Assembly: GCA_038210445.1 (NCBI GenBank)
Contig: JBBQWQ010000002.1
Coordinates: 186,001 to 250,000, forward strand
From: JABFRG01 sp038210445
GTDB taxonomy: Bacteria > Myxococcota_A > Polyangia > Polyangiales > Polyangiaceae
Direction of reading: 5' to 3'
DNA: 64,000 bases
In this document: one piece after another, positions 26,911 to 34,775 of the stretch
How positions within the stretch are numbered: the stretch's first letter is position 1
Layout of the letters: each line of letters begins with the position of its first letter
Translations under genes and position numbers: made by a program
The notes under the pieces: generated by a model
The model's input: the letters and a program-made list of their open reading frames with translations, nothing else
The model's database searches: none
What the model was told of the DNA's origin: nothing

Positions 26911-29172
26911 TCAGCTGCGGCGGGGGCCGCCGCGACCGCCGCGATCGCCGCCGCCGCTGCGACCACCGCGATCGCTGCCGCGACCGCGGTCGCGATCACC
27001 ACCGCCACGGGGCGGGCCGCCGCCAGCCTCGCGCGAGGCCGCGAGACGCTCCTTGGCGCGCTCGCCCTCTTCGCCTTCGGGGAAGGGAAGGAGCTCGCGG
27101 CGGGTGAGGCGGATCTTGCCATCGCGCCCGACCTCGAGGACCTTGACCTCGACGGTGTCGCCTTCCTTCATGACGTCTTCCACGCGCTCGACGCGGTGGT
27201 GGGCCATCTCGGAGACGTGGAGGAGGCCATCGGTGCCCGGAAGGACCTCGACGAAGGCGCCGAAGTCGGTGACCCGAGAGACGGTGCCCTTGTAGATGGC
27301 GCCCACTTCCGGCTCGGCGGTGATGCCCTTGATGATGTCGAGCGCGCGCTTGACCGCGTCGGAGTCGCTGGACGCGATGTTCACGGTGCCGTCGTCCTCG
27401 ACGTCGATGGCGACGCCGGTCTGGTCGATGATGCCCTTGATGGTCTTGCCGCCGGGTCCGATGATGAGGCGGATCTGGTCGGGCTTCACCTTGAGCGTGG
27501 TGATGCGCGGGGCGTACTTGGAGAGATCGCCGCGGTGGGTGGCCAGGGTCTCGGCCATCTTGGCGAGAATGTGGATGCGGCCTTCCTTGGCCTGGTCGAG
27601 CGCCTTGGTCATGATGTCCCGGGAGAGGCCCGAGATCTTGATGTCCATCTGGATGGCGGTGATGCCGCGCGCGGTGCCGCACACCTTGAAGTCCATGTCG
27701 CCGAGGTGGTCTTCGTCGCCCAGGATGTCGCTGAGGATGGCGGTGCGGGTGCCGTCGGAGATGAGGCCCATGGCGATGCCGGCGACCGCCGACTTCACCG
27801 GGACGCCGGCGTCCATGAGCGACAGGGTGCCGCCGCAGACGGTGGCCATCGACGAGCTGCCGTTCGACTCGAGGGTCTCGCCCACGATGCGGATGGTGTA
27901 CGGGAAGTCTTCCTGCGCCGGCATCATCCGGGAGAGGGCGCGCTCGGCCAGGTGACCGTGGCCGATTTCGCGTCGACCGGGGCCGCGCATGGGCTTGGTC
28001 TCGCCGGTGGAGAAGGGAGGGAAGTTGTAGTGGAGCATGAAGCGCTTCCAGCGCTCGCCGGTGAGGGCGTCGATCTTCTGCTCGTCGGTGGAGGTGCCGA
28101 GGGTCGTGGTGACGATGGCCTGGGTCTCGCCGCGTTGGAAGAGCGCCGACCCGTGCACGCGGGGCAGGATGCCGGCCTCGGTGACGATCGGGCGAACGGT
28201 CGCCATATCGCGGCCGTCGATGCGCTTCTGCTTGGAGAGCACGTACTCGCGCACGACGTGGTACTTGCGCTCGTCGAACTCGGCCTTGATGAGCTTTTCG
28301 CTCTCGGCGAACTTCTCGGGGCCGAGCTCGCTGGTCAGGGTGGCGACCATGCCGTCCTTGATCACCTTGTAGGCGTCGTAGCGCTTCTTCTTCTCGCGAA
28401 TGAGCGAGGCCTCGACGATGCCGCCGTCGCACAGGGCGCTGATGCGCGCGGCGACCGGGGCGGGCAACGCCTTGGGGGTGAACTCGCGCTTGGGCTTGCC
28501 GATGGCGGCCCGCATCTTCTCGATGAGCTCGATGATCGGCTGGGCCACGCGGTGGGCGAAGTAGAGGGCGTCGATGAGGTCGGCTTCTTGGACCTCGGCG
28601 GCGCCGCCTTCGACCATCACGATGGCTTCCTTGGAGCACGCCACCACCATGTCGAGGTCGGCGGTTGCCTGCTGGGCGAAGGTGGGAAAGGCCACCAGCT
28701 CGCCGTCGATGCGGGCCACGCGAACACCGGCCAGCGGGCCGGCCCACGGGATGTCGGAGATGTGCAGCGCAGCGCTGGCGCCGCAGAGCGCCATGACGTC
28801 GGTGGGGTTTTCTTTGTCCGACGAGAGCACGGTGGCGATCACCTGCGTGTCGTTCTTGTAGCCCTCGGGGAAGAGCGGACGGCACGGGCGATCGATGAGG
28901 CGGCAGGTGAGGATCTCGTCGTCCCGCTGGCGCCCCTCGCGCTTGAAGAAGCCGCCGGGGATCTTGCCGGCCGCGAAGGTCTTCTCGACGTACTCGCAGG
29001 TGAGCGGGAAGAAGTCGAGGTTGGGGCGCTCGTCGCCCGACACCGCGGTGACGAGGACGACGCTCTCACCGTAGGTGATGAGGATGGAGCCGTGGGCCTG
29101 CTTGGCCAGCCGGCCGGTTTCGAAGGTCAGGGGCTTGCCGTTTACCGTTACCGATTCACGTACATAAGACAT
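26911..29172 (-). CDS. pnp: Polyribonucleotide nucleotidyltransferase (PNPase)
   Basis: 753 residues from ATG 29172, preceded by GGGAG with an 8-base spacing. Two RNase PH domains are visible (SILITYGESVVLVTAVSG near the N-terminus; TRTAILSDILGDEDHLGDMD in the second). A KH domain (GPGGKTIKGIIDQTGVAIDV) and an S1 domain (GTVSRVTDFGAFVEVLPG) follow. The last ~40 residues are a Gly/Arg/Asp-rich tail absent from most homologues. PNPase degrades RNA 3' to 5' with phosphate and is a degradosome component. It follows rpsO on the same strand, the common rpsO-pnp order. Confidence 0.97.
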   Translation of the reverse strand: MSYVRESVTVNGKPLTFETGRLAKQAHGSILITYGESVVLVTAVSGDERPNLDFFPLTCEYVEKTFAAGKIPGGFFKREGRQRDDEILTCRLIDRPCRPLFPEGYKNDTQVIATVLSSDKENPTDVMALCGASAALHISDIPWAGPLAGVRVARIDGELVAFPTFAQQATADLDMVVACSKEAIVMVEGGAAEVQEADLIDALYFAHRVAQPIIELIEKMRAAIGKPKREFTPKALPAPVAARISALCDGGIVEASLIREKKKRYDAYKVIKDGMVATLTSELGPEKFAESEKLIKAEFDERKYHVVREYVLSKQKRIDGRDMATVRPIVTEAGILPRVHGSALFQRGETQAIVTTTLGTSTDEQKIDALTGERWKRFMLHYNFPPFSTGETKPMRGPGRREIGHGHLAERALSRMMPAQEDFPYTIRIVGETLESNGSSSMATVCGGTLSLMDAGVPVKSAVAGIAMGLISDGTRTAILSDILGDEDHLGDMDFKVCGTARGITAIQMDIKISGLSRDIMTKALDQAKEGRIHILAKMAETLATHRGDLSKYAPRITTLKVKPDQIRLIIGPGGKTIKGIIDQTGVAIDVEDDGTVNIASSDSDAVKRALDIIKGITAEPEVGAIYKGTVSRVTDFGAFVEVLPGTDGLLHVSEMAHHRVERVEDVMKEGDTVEVKVLEVGRDGKIRLTRRELLPFPEGEEGERAKERLAASREAGGGPPRGGGDRDRGRGSDRGGRSGGGDRGGRGGPRRS

Positions 29173-29327
29173 GCGCGATACTCCCGCGCGCCGACTCTGG
29201 CGCGCCATTCTGTAGGGGATCGAGCGCCTCTTTGGTCCTCGGTTTCCGGGCGCGAACGGTGGGGCGGGTGACGCCGGCTCGTGCGCGGAAAGCGAGAGCG
29301 AAAGAAGGAGCTCGAAGAAAAACGAGA

Positions 29328-29356
29328 AACGGGATGGTGAGCATCACCATCCCGTT
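29328..29356 (-). terminator. Perfect 13-bp hairpin between rpsO and pnp
   Basis: AACGGGATGGTGA and TCACCATCCCGTT pair perfectly around a three-base loop, 11 bp past the rpsO stop. On the minus strand it is followed by TTTCTCGTTTTTCTT, so it has the form of an intrinsic terminator. Because pnp follows 155 bases later, it is probably a partial terminator or an RNase III/processing site that sets the rpsO-to-pnp ratio. Confidence 0.8.
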
Positions 29357-29367
29357 CATCCGTTGCG

Positions 29368-29637
29368 TTACTTGCGGAGGCCGAGGGCGCTGACCGTCTT
29401 GCGGTAACGATCCAGGCTGGTTCGCTTGAGGTAGTCGAGGAGACCGCGGCGCTTGGAGACCAGCTTGAGCAGGCCTCGTCGCGAGTGGTGATCCTTGGCG
29501 TGGGTCTTGAAATGCTCCGTCAGGTAGATGATGCGCTCGGTGAGGAGCGCGATCTGTACCTCGGGCGAGCCGGTATCGTTCGCGTGGGTCTGGTACTTGG
29601 TAACGAGCTCGGCTTTTTTCGGGGTAAGGAGGGCCAT
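29368..29637 (-). CDS. rpsO: 30S ribosomal protein S15
   Basis: 89 residues, the usual length, from ATG 29637 with AGGA 9 bases upstream. Typical S15 features: NDTGSPEVQIALLTERI, LTEHFKTHAKDHHSRRGLL, VSKRRGLLDYLK and the C-terminal YRKTVSALGLRK. S15 is a primary binder of 16S rRNA at the three-way junction and helps assemble the platform. It is the first gene of the rpsO-pnp operon. Confidence 0.97.
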   Translation of the reverse strand: MALLTPKKAELVTKYQTHANDTGSPEVQIALLTERIIYLTEHFKTHAKDHHSRRGLLKLVSKRRGLLDYLKRTSLDRYRKTVSALGLRK

Positions 29638-29706
29638 TGGGCTTTTCCTGGCACCGCGCAGACGGATCCGCGTCGGGCCTCGATGGGTCATCTGTCGAGT
29701 TGGTTG

Positions 29707-29722
29707 GGGGCAACGGCCCCCG
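29707..29722 (-). promoter_or_regulatory. GC hairpin in the rpsO leader
   Basis: GGGGGC and GCCCCC pair around a four-base loop, 70 bases upstream of the rpsO start. Between it and the start lies a second possible helix region (GACG...CGTC in GACGCGGATCCGTC). In several bacteria S15 binds its own leader to repress translation; the position suits such a site, but the recognised GU/GC plus three-way-junction signature is not clearly seen. Confidence 0.35.
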
Positions 29723-29817
29723 ACTCACAGACGGCGCAGTATAAGCGGCGGCCCCTGAACGTCAACAGAGATTGACGGGGCATTGACGGCGGCGCCCGAT
29801 GCGGCTTTCTTCTTCGG

Positions 29818-30543
29818 ATGCGCTTTCTCCCGTTGCTCGTTCCGGTGGTGCTTCTCGCGTGCTCCAGCTCCTATTCCGGGGGGCCCATCGGTGCATTCGA
29901 CGCGGCATCTGAGGCCGCGCCCGGGGCCGACGGCGGGAGCCCGATCGTCGATTCGGGGCCGCCCAAGCCGGCGTTCCCTTGGGGCTTCGCGGTGGAGCCG
30001 GAGCTCTCGTCCGCGCCGGTGCGCAAGTTCACCAAGGCCGAGCAGGTGCTCGACGCGGCCAAGGACTATGTGGCGGTCATCGATACCGACGCCGGCAGCG
30101 TCACCCTGAACCTGCTCGCGCAAGACACGCCCATCACCTGCAACTCGTTCGTGTTCCTGGCGCGCAACCACTACTTCGACGGCGTTGCCTTTCACCGGGT
30201 CGTCGAGGGCTTCGTGGCGCAGACCGGCGACCCCAACTCGGTGGCCGGCGATCCCGCGACCTGGGGCAGCGGCGGGCCCGGCTACTCGTTCGGGCTGGAG
30301 GTGAAGCCGGAGCTGAACTTCGACGGCCAGGGTGTGGTCGGCATGGCCCGCACCAGCAACCCCAACTCCAATGGATCGCAGTTCTTCATCACCTTCGCGG
30401 CGCAAGCCAGCCTCAACCAGAAGTACACCGTCTTCGCGAAGGTGCTCGAAGGGGCCGATACGCTGCCCAAGATCGTGCGCGGCGAGCCGCCGGCGACGCC
30501 GAGCCACATGACCACCGTGAAGATCTGGTCGCGCGCCCGCTGA
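29818..30543 (+). CDS. Cyclophilin-type peptidyl-prolyl isomerase lipoprotein
   Basis: 241 residues from ATG 29818, lipobox VVLLAC with Cys15, then a Gly/Ser/Ala linker to about residue 70. The cyclophilin domain has FHRVVEGFVAQTGDP (the FHR active-site Arg and Gln) and NSNGSQFFIT. Predicted function is proline isomerisation of folding proteins in the periplasm or at the outer membrane. The next gene starts directly after the stop codon. It is divergent from rpsO. Confidence 0.92.
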   Translation: MRFLPLLVPVVLLACSSSYSGGPIGAFDAASEAAPGADGGSPIVDSGPPKPAFPWGFAVEPELSSAPVRKFTKAEQVLDAAKDYVAVIDTDAGSVTLNLLAQDTPITCNSFVFLARNHYFDGVAFHRVVEGFVAQTGDPNSVAGDPATWGSGGPGYSFGLEVKPELNFDGQGVVGMARTSNPNSNGSQFFITFAAQASLNQKYTVFAKVLEGADTLPKIVRGEPPATPSHMTTVKIWSRAR

Positions 30544-31377
30544 ATGCACTGCCCGCGCTGCCAACGCGCTGCGCGCAACGTGTTCCCTGGGGGAACCGTG
30601 CATTGTACATGCGGCGAGACGTTCGTGGTCTCGGTCGCCAAGGTGCCGGGCGGCGCTGCGTTCCGCACACCGGCGGCGCGCGAGGAGCGCACGTCGGACG
30701 TGCCTACGATGCTGTGCCCGTACTGCGGCACCTGCTGCGCGGGCAACGCGCGGGTGTGCCCCACCTGCGAAGTGTCGTTCGACAGCGCCCGCTGTCGCGG
30801 GTGCCGGACCTTGCGCCCGCCCTTCGAGACCTCGTGCGGTCGGTGCGGCATGAAAGACGCCACGCCGGTTGCCGGTGGGTGCCCGCGCTGCAACGTGGAG
30901 CTCGACTCCCTCCGCGATAGCCCGGGCCTTCGGGCCTGCATTCGCTGCGGCGGGCTCTTCGCGAGCCACATCACGCTGGCGGAGCAGGTGGCGCGCGCAG
31001 AGTCGGGCACCGTCGCCCGCATCGAGGTGGTCGGAGATGCGGCCATCGAGCCCACCGCCTATGCCCGCTGCCCCGACTGCGCCGACATCATGGGCCGCGT
31101 CGGGTTCGCGCGCGCCTCGGGCGTCATCGTCGACGTCTGCGCTGCGCATGGCACCTGGTTCGACCGCAACGAGCTCACCCAGGCCCTTCGCTTCCTCGCG
31201 GAGACCCCCGGCGCGCGCCCCACGCCGCGGAGGCAGCGAGCACCCACCAACGCCTACCGCGCCCAGGAGTCGGGCAAGCTCGCCGGCCGCGAAGCCTTCG
31301 AGGCCCTCCGCGCCCAGGCCCACCACGCGGGCACCGAGTCGCTGCTCGTCGATCTCCTCTTCATCGCCCTCGAGTAG
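30544..31377 (+). CDS. Multi-zinc-ribbon protein (zf-TFIIB-like)
   Basis: 277 residues, 24 or so Cys, many in CxxC pairs: CPRC, CTC, CPYCGTCC, CPTC, CRGC, CGRCG, CPRC, CIRCGG and CPDC. The last ribbon has the zf-TFIIB pattern (CPDCADIMGRVG ... VDVCAAHGTWFDRNEL), seen in small bacterial proteins of unknown role. The first ATG directly follows the stop of the cyclophilin gene, so translation is coupled. The C-terminus is hydrophobic (SLLVDLLFIALE). Zinc-stabilised protein or nucleic-acid interaction is inferred. Confidence 0.82.
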   Translation: MHCPRCQRAARNVFPGGTVHCTCGETFVVSVAKVPGGAAFRTPAAREERTSDVPTMLCPYCGTCCAGNARVCPTCEVSFDSARCRGCRTLRPPFETSCGRCGMKDATPVAGGCPRCNVELDSLRDSPGLRACIRCGGLFASHITLAEQVARAESGTVARIEVVGDAAIEPTAYARCPDCADIMGRVGFARASGVIVDVCAAHGTWFDRNELTQALRFLAETPGARPTPRRQRAPTNAYRAQESGKLAGREAFEALRAQAHHAGTESLLVDLLFIALE

Positions 31378-31401
31378 TTTTTGCGCGAGGGGAGCGCTGC
31401 A

Positions 31402-31440
31402 AGAGGCGCGTTCGCTGGGCGGCTCGCGCGGAGCGACTCT
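31402..31440 (-). repeat. Partial duplicate of the copy C core
   Basis: On the minus strand, GAGTCGCTCCGCGCG followed by AGCC-GCCCAGCGAACGCGCC repeats the 3' part of copy C, GAGTTCGTTCCGCGCG then CTGCCCCCAGCGAACGCGCC. The CCCAGCGAACGCGCCTC stretch is identical. It lies about 60 bp past the right inverted repeat of copy C, so the locus has a whole plus a truncated unit. Confidence 0.55.
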
Positions 31441-31468
31441 TTCCGGTCCGGTCGACTGCGCGGCGGCG

Positions 31469-31596
31469 GAGACTGAGTGTTTTCGTCAAGACCGAGGGAG
31501 GCGCGTTCGCTGGGGGCAGCGCGCGGAACGAACTCCTGTTCGTGAGGACGGGAGGCGCCGGCATACCCGAAGGTATCGGCCAAAAACACCAGTCTC
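31469..31596 (-). repeat. Dispersed 3'-end structured element, copy C
   Basis: A 128-bp element, almost the same length as copy A. The arm at 31581-31596 starts immediately after the PilZ stop codon and pairs with 31469-31485 (GAGACTG, then GTGTTTT, with one bulge). These arms have a different sequence from those of copy A. The core has CGATACC facing GGTCTTG and the hairpin ACGAAC-AGGA-GTTCGT (31528-31543). Relative to copy A, both sides of the second stem pair changed (T-A to C-G). Confidence 0.75.
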
Positions 31597-32022
31597 TTAG
31601 AGTTCTGTTTTGGGCGGCGCAACGGCAGACTTCTGCGTCGCAGGCGTCGGATCCGCCTCCTTGGCGTCGTCGACGTTCACCAGCTCCGAGGGCGCCACCG
31701 TCGAAACGCGCGCGTCGAGGTACGCCACCCCGACCACCACGCCGTCCGGCTCGTCCTGAATCCACACCACCCGACCAGGGCGCCAGATGTCTGCGCCGCA
31801 GCGCACCTCGAACTCGTCACCGAGCTCGACCTTGTCCTCGAGGATGGCGCGAACTCCGCCCTTGCTGGTGTTGAGCGCCCAGCCGTCGAGCAGCTTGTCG
31901 TCCTTGCGAAAGACGACGCGCTCCGAGGTTTCGGTGCGCGCCTCGTTCCGCCGCATCGCGTGCTTGCCGGATTCGGGCTGCGGAACGCCAGGAAAAGGAG
32001 TGAGGGCACGACGAACGGTCAC
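31597..32022 (-). CDS. PilZ-domain protein, putative c-di-GMP receptor
   Basis: 141 residues from GTG 32022; an internal ATG at AMRRNEAR is an alternative start. The PilZ signature is present: RNEAR (RxxxR) about 25 residues before NTSKGG (N/D-x-S-x-x-G). The beta-barrel continues with DEFEVRCGADIWRPGRVVWIQDE. A single-domain PilZ protein would bind c-di-GMP and pass the signal by protein contact. A GGDEF cyclase is also present in the window at its right end. It ends at copy C of the structured element. Confidence 0.75.
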   Translation of the reverse strand: MTVRRALTPFPGVPQPESGKHAMRRNEARTETSERVVFRKDDKLLDGWALNTSKGGVRAILEDKVELGDEFEVRCGADIWRPGRVVWIQDEPDGVVVGVAYLDARVSTVAPSELVNVDDAKEADPTPATQKSAVAPPKTEL

Positions 32023-32265
32023 CGAGTGGACGGTAGCAAACGCCGCGCGCGCCGTACAATTTCCATGAAAATGCGGCAGCCGGGGAGTGCCGGGCCCCGC
32101 GCCCGGGCGGGCTTTGCGCGCCAGGGGTTACGTTTCGGTTACCGCCCGCGCGGCCATTTCCAGGCCCTTTCGCGCCTTCCAGGCAGTCGCCGGTGGCGCC
32201 GAAGAGACCGAAGTCGTTTCGAGGACTTGACGGCGTGGGGCTGGTGCTACCACACTGCCTTCTCC

Positions 32266-32700
32266 GTGACGCTCGCTGTCCTTAAGAAAGCTATCCAGGC
32301 CGAGGGGCTCGAAATCTATCGAACCCGAGAGAACGAAGTCGTTCTCGCGGAGCGCGTTCGAGAGAACTTGATCCTCGACTCCGGCGTCCGCGTGCGCGCG
32401 GGCTCGCCCGCCGAGGTGTTCGTGGTGTTCCGCGCCGAGCGGCACGACTTCCCGGGCGAGGCGGACCACGCGGTCTTCGACCACGCCGCCGAGCTGGGCG
32501 GCGCGGCCGCGAAGGAAGGCTTCGCCGAGCTGGCCCGCAACGCGGTTCCCATGACCGATCCGGGCGACCCGGAGCGGGTCCTCGATACGTTTTACGAAGT
32601 CACCTTCCGGGCGTCCGCCGACGACTACGAGGGCGCGGTCCGGCTGGCGCGGTTTGCCCTGGGGCTCGAGCGCACCGCGAGCGGCCCCGGTCCCGGCTGA
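32266..32700 (+). CDS. Hypothetical protein, 144 residues
   Basis: Start taken as GTG 32266 because no ATG is available and the sequence becomes gene-like there (VTLAVLKKAIQAEGLEIYRT). It is soluble, acidic, and has mixed alpha/beta character (VVLAERVRENLILDSGVRVR; VFVVFRAERHDFPGEADH). No domain recognised. A GC hairpin follows the stop. The frame remains open further upstream, but that part overlaps the divergent PilZ gene. Confidence 0.6.
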   Translation: MTLAVLKKAIQAEGLEIYRTRENEVVLAERVRENLILDSGVRVRAGSPAEVFVVFRAERHDFPGEADHAVFDHAAELGGAAAKEGFAELARNAVPMTDPGDPERVLDTFYEVTFRASADDYEGAVRLARFALGLERTASGPGPG

Positions 32701-32702
32701 CG

Positions 32703-32722
32703 CCGCCGCTTGCCTGCGGCGG
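32703..32722 (+). terminator. GC hairpin after the 144-residue gene
   Basis: CCGCCGC and GCGGCGG pair around TTGCCT, starting three bases past the stop codon. There is no T-tract, so it may act as a weak terminator or 3'-end stabiliser. Confidence 0.4.
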
Positions 32723-32894
32723 GGCCGTTCATCGCCGCGCGACCACGGCGTTTTTCCTGCCTTGCCCGTAGGCGTGGACGAGAGAGCCCGACGCGTGGTA
32801 ATCGGGGCCTCGAAAACGTTCGGATTTTCCCCAGCGTTCGGTCGCTTTTCTCGATTCACTTCGTTTCGCGAAGGCGGAGGCAAAGGCCCCACTC

Positions 32895-34775
32895 ATGCTC
32901 CATGTCTTTCGGAACAAGAGCCTCTCTTCGGTCGTCTACGGCGTCGTCATCATCGGCACCGTCACGGCCTTCGTGATCAACTTCGGCCCCAACATGGGGC
33001 GTCAGGGCAAAGGCATTCGCGACGCCTTCAACGAGACGTGCGCGCTCAAGGTCGGCAACGCATGCGTGGACCCCAAGACCCACCGCGCCACCTACCGCCT
33101 GCTCATGCCCCGCGACCGCGACGGCGCCACCGACGTGAACCGCGCGCGCGCCATGGGTCTCTCCAAGATCGTGGGCGACGGGCTCATCGAGCGTGAGCTG
33201 CTCATCCGCGAGGCCGAGCGCATCGGCCTCTCGGTGACCGAGAACGAGGTCACCGACTCCATTTACGCGGGCTTCATCTACGTCAGCGTCCCCTCCGACA
33301 ACCCCATGCTGTCGTTTTACCTGCACACCAACGACGGCAAGCTCTACGCCGGCTTCAAGGACCCGAAGACCAAGCGCTTCGACGAGAAGACCTACAAGAA
33401 GCAGGTGGCCATGCTCACCGGCCTCTCCGCCAACGAGTTTCGCGACTGGCAGGCCCGCGAGATCCTGGCCGCCAAGATGCGCGATCTCGTGAAGTCGCCG
33501 GTGCGCCTCGCCGACGAAGAGGTGTTCAGCAAGTACGTGCGCGAGAAGAGCACCGCCCAGGTGGCGTACGTCGAAGTGAAGCAGAGCTACGCGGCGCGCT
33601 ACAGCAACGCCGCCAACCCCGCCGCCAAGGACGTCGAAGCCTGGGCCAAGGAAGACGCGCACAAGGCCGAGGTCGAGGTCGAGCTCAACGCGAGCAAGGA
33701 ATCCTTCCTTCCCAAGCCCAACCACGTCCGCCACGTGCTGGTGCGCCTCTCGCCCAACGCTTCGGCGGAAGACAAGCAGAAGGCCCTGGAGAAGCTCGGA
33801 CGCGCCTGGGCAAGGCTCCAGGCGGGCGACGCCTTCGCCAGCGTCGCGCGCGACTTCTCCGACGACACGAGCAACACCACCGGCGGCGACGTCGGCGACA
33901 AGACCGACGGCTTCGTGCCGAGCTTTCGCGACGCTGCCAACGCGCTCAAAGCCGGCGAGACCACCGACGGCGCCATCGAGAGCCAGTTCGGCTACCACAT
34001 CATCTACAAGGACGATCCCTCGAAGTCCGGCGCCATCGAGGCCCAGCTCAGGAAGGACATCGCCCGGCGCGCCTACATCAAGGCCAAGTCCGCCGACGCG
34101 GCGCGCGATCTGGCGACGCAGATTCTCATCGCCGTGAAGGCCGGAAAGAGCGACGACGAAGCGGTCAAGGCCGCCATCGCGCCGCTCGCCAAGTTCACGC
34201 CCACTCCGGCGCCCACCGTGAAGATCAAGGCCATGCCGGTCGAAGGCCCCGCCGACGCGGGCGCCGCCACCAAGCCGCCCTCCGCGAGCGGCGACGCCGG
34301 TGCACCGGACGCAGCCGCCGGCGACGCTGGCGCAGCTCCCACGCCGCCTGCCCCGGCGGTCACTACGTTCACCGCGGAGACCGATCCCGATCGCCCCAAG
34401 GTGGAGATCCCCATGTCGTTCACCCGCGGCAGCGATCCCGTGCCGTCGATTCAGGGTGAAGACACCCAGAAGCTCAACGAGTTCGCATTCGGCGCCAAAG
34501 AAGGCGACGTCCTTCCGGATTTGCTCCGCGGCGAAGACACGTTCGTCATCGTGCGCGCCAAGGATCGCAAGGTCGCCACCAAGGAAGACTTCGAGAAGAA
34601 CAAGGACACCTACGTCGAAGATCTGCTCAAAGAGAAGCGGAACGAGACCTTGGGCCTCTACGTGAAGCGCCTGCGCGAAGCCGCCAAGAACGAGATCAAG
34701 CTCTTCGAAGAGAACATGGTCGACGCCAAGGTCGACGGCGGCGCCCCCACCGCACCCGAAGACGACGAGCCGTGA
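32895..34775 (+). CDS. PpiD/SurA-like membrane-anchored peptidyl-prolyl isomerase
   Basis: 626 residues. One membrane helix near the N-terminus (VVYGVVIIGTVTAFVINFG), then a SurA_N-type helical chaperone part (LIERELLIREAERIGLSVTENEV). A parvulin rotamase domain follows at ~270-380 (RHVLVRLSPNASAEDK ... GGDVGDKTDGFVPSFRDAA ... QFGYHIIYKDD). An Ala/Asp/Pro linker leads to a second, weaker C-terminal domain. The architecture is that of PpiD: a periplasmic foldase tethered to the inner membrane. Its stop overlaps the M16 protease start. Confidence 0.85.
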   Translation: MLHVFRNKSLSSVVYGVVIIGTVTAFVINFGPNMGRQGKGIRDAFNETCALKVGNACVDPKTHRATYRLLMPRDRDGATDVNRARAMGLSKIVGDGLIERELLIREAERIGLSVTENEVTDSIYAGFIYVSVPSDNPMLSFYLHTNDGKLYAGFKDPKTKRFDEKTYKKQVAMLTGLSANEFRDWQAREILAAKMRDLVKSPVRLADEEVFSKYVREKSTAQVAYVEVKQSYAARYSNAANPAAKDVEAWAKEDAHKAEVEVELNASKESFLPKPNHVRHVLVRLSPNASAEDKQKALEKLGRAWARLQAGDAFASVARDFSDDTSNTTGGDVGDKTDGFVPSFRDAANALKAGETTDGAIESQFGYHIIYKDDPSKSGAIEAQLRKDIARRAYIKAKSADAARDLATQILIAVKAGKSDDEAVKAAIAPLAKFTPTPAPTVKIKAMPVEGPADAGAATKPPSASGDAGAPDAAAGDAGAAPTPPAPAVTTFTAETDPDRPKVEIPMSFTRGSDPVPSIQGEDTQKLNEFAFGAKEGDVLPDLLRGEDTFVIVRAKDRKVATKEDFEKNKDTYVEDLLKEKRNETLGLYVKRLREAAKNEIKLFEENMVDAKVDGGAPTAPEDDEP

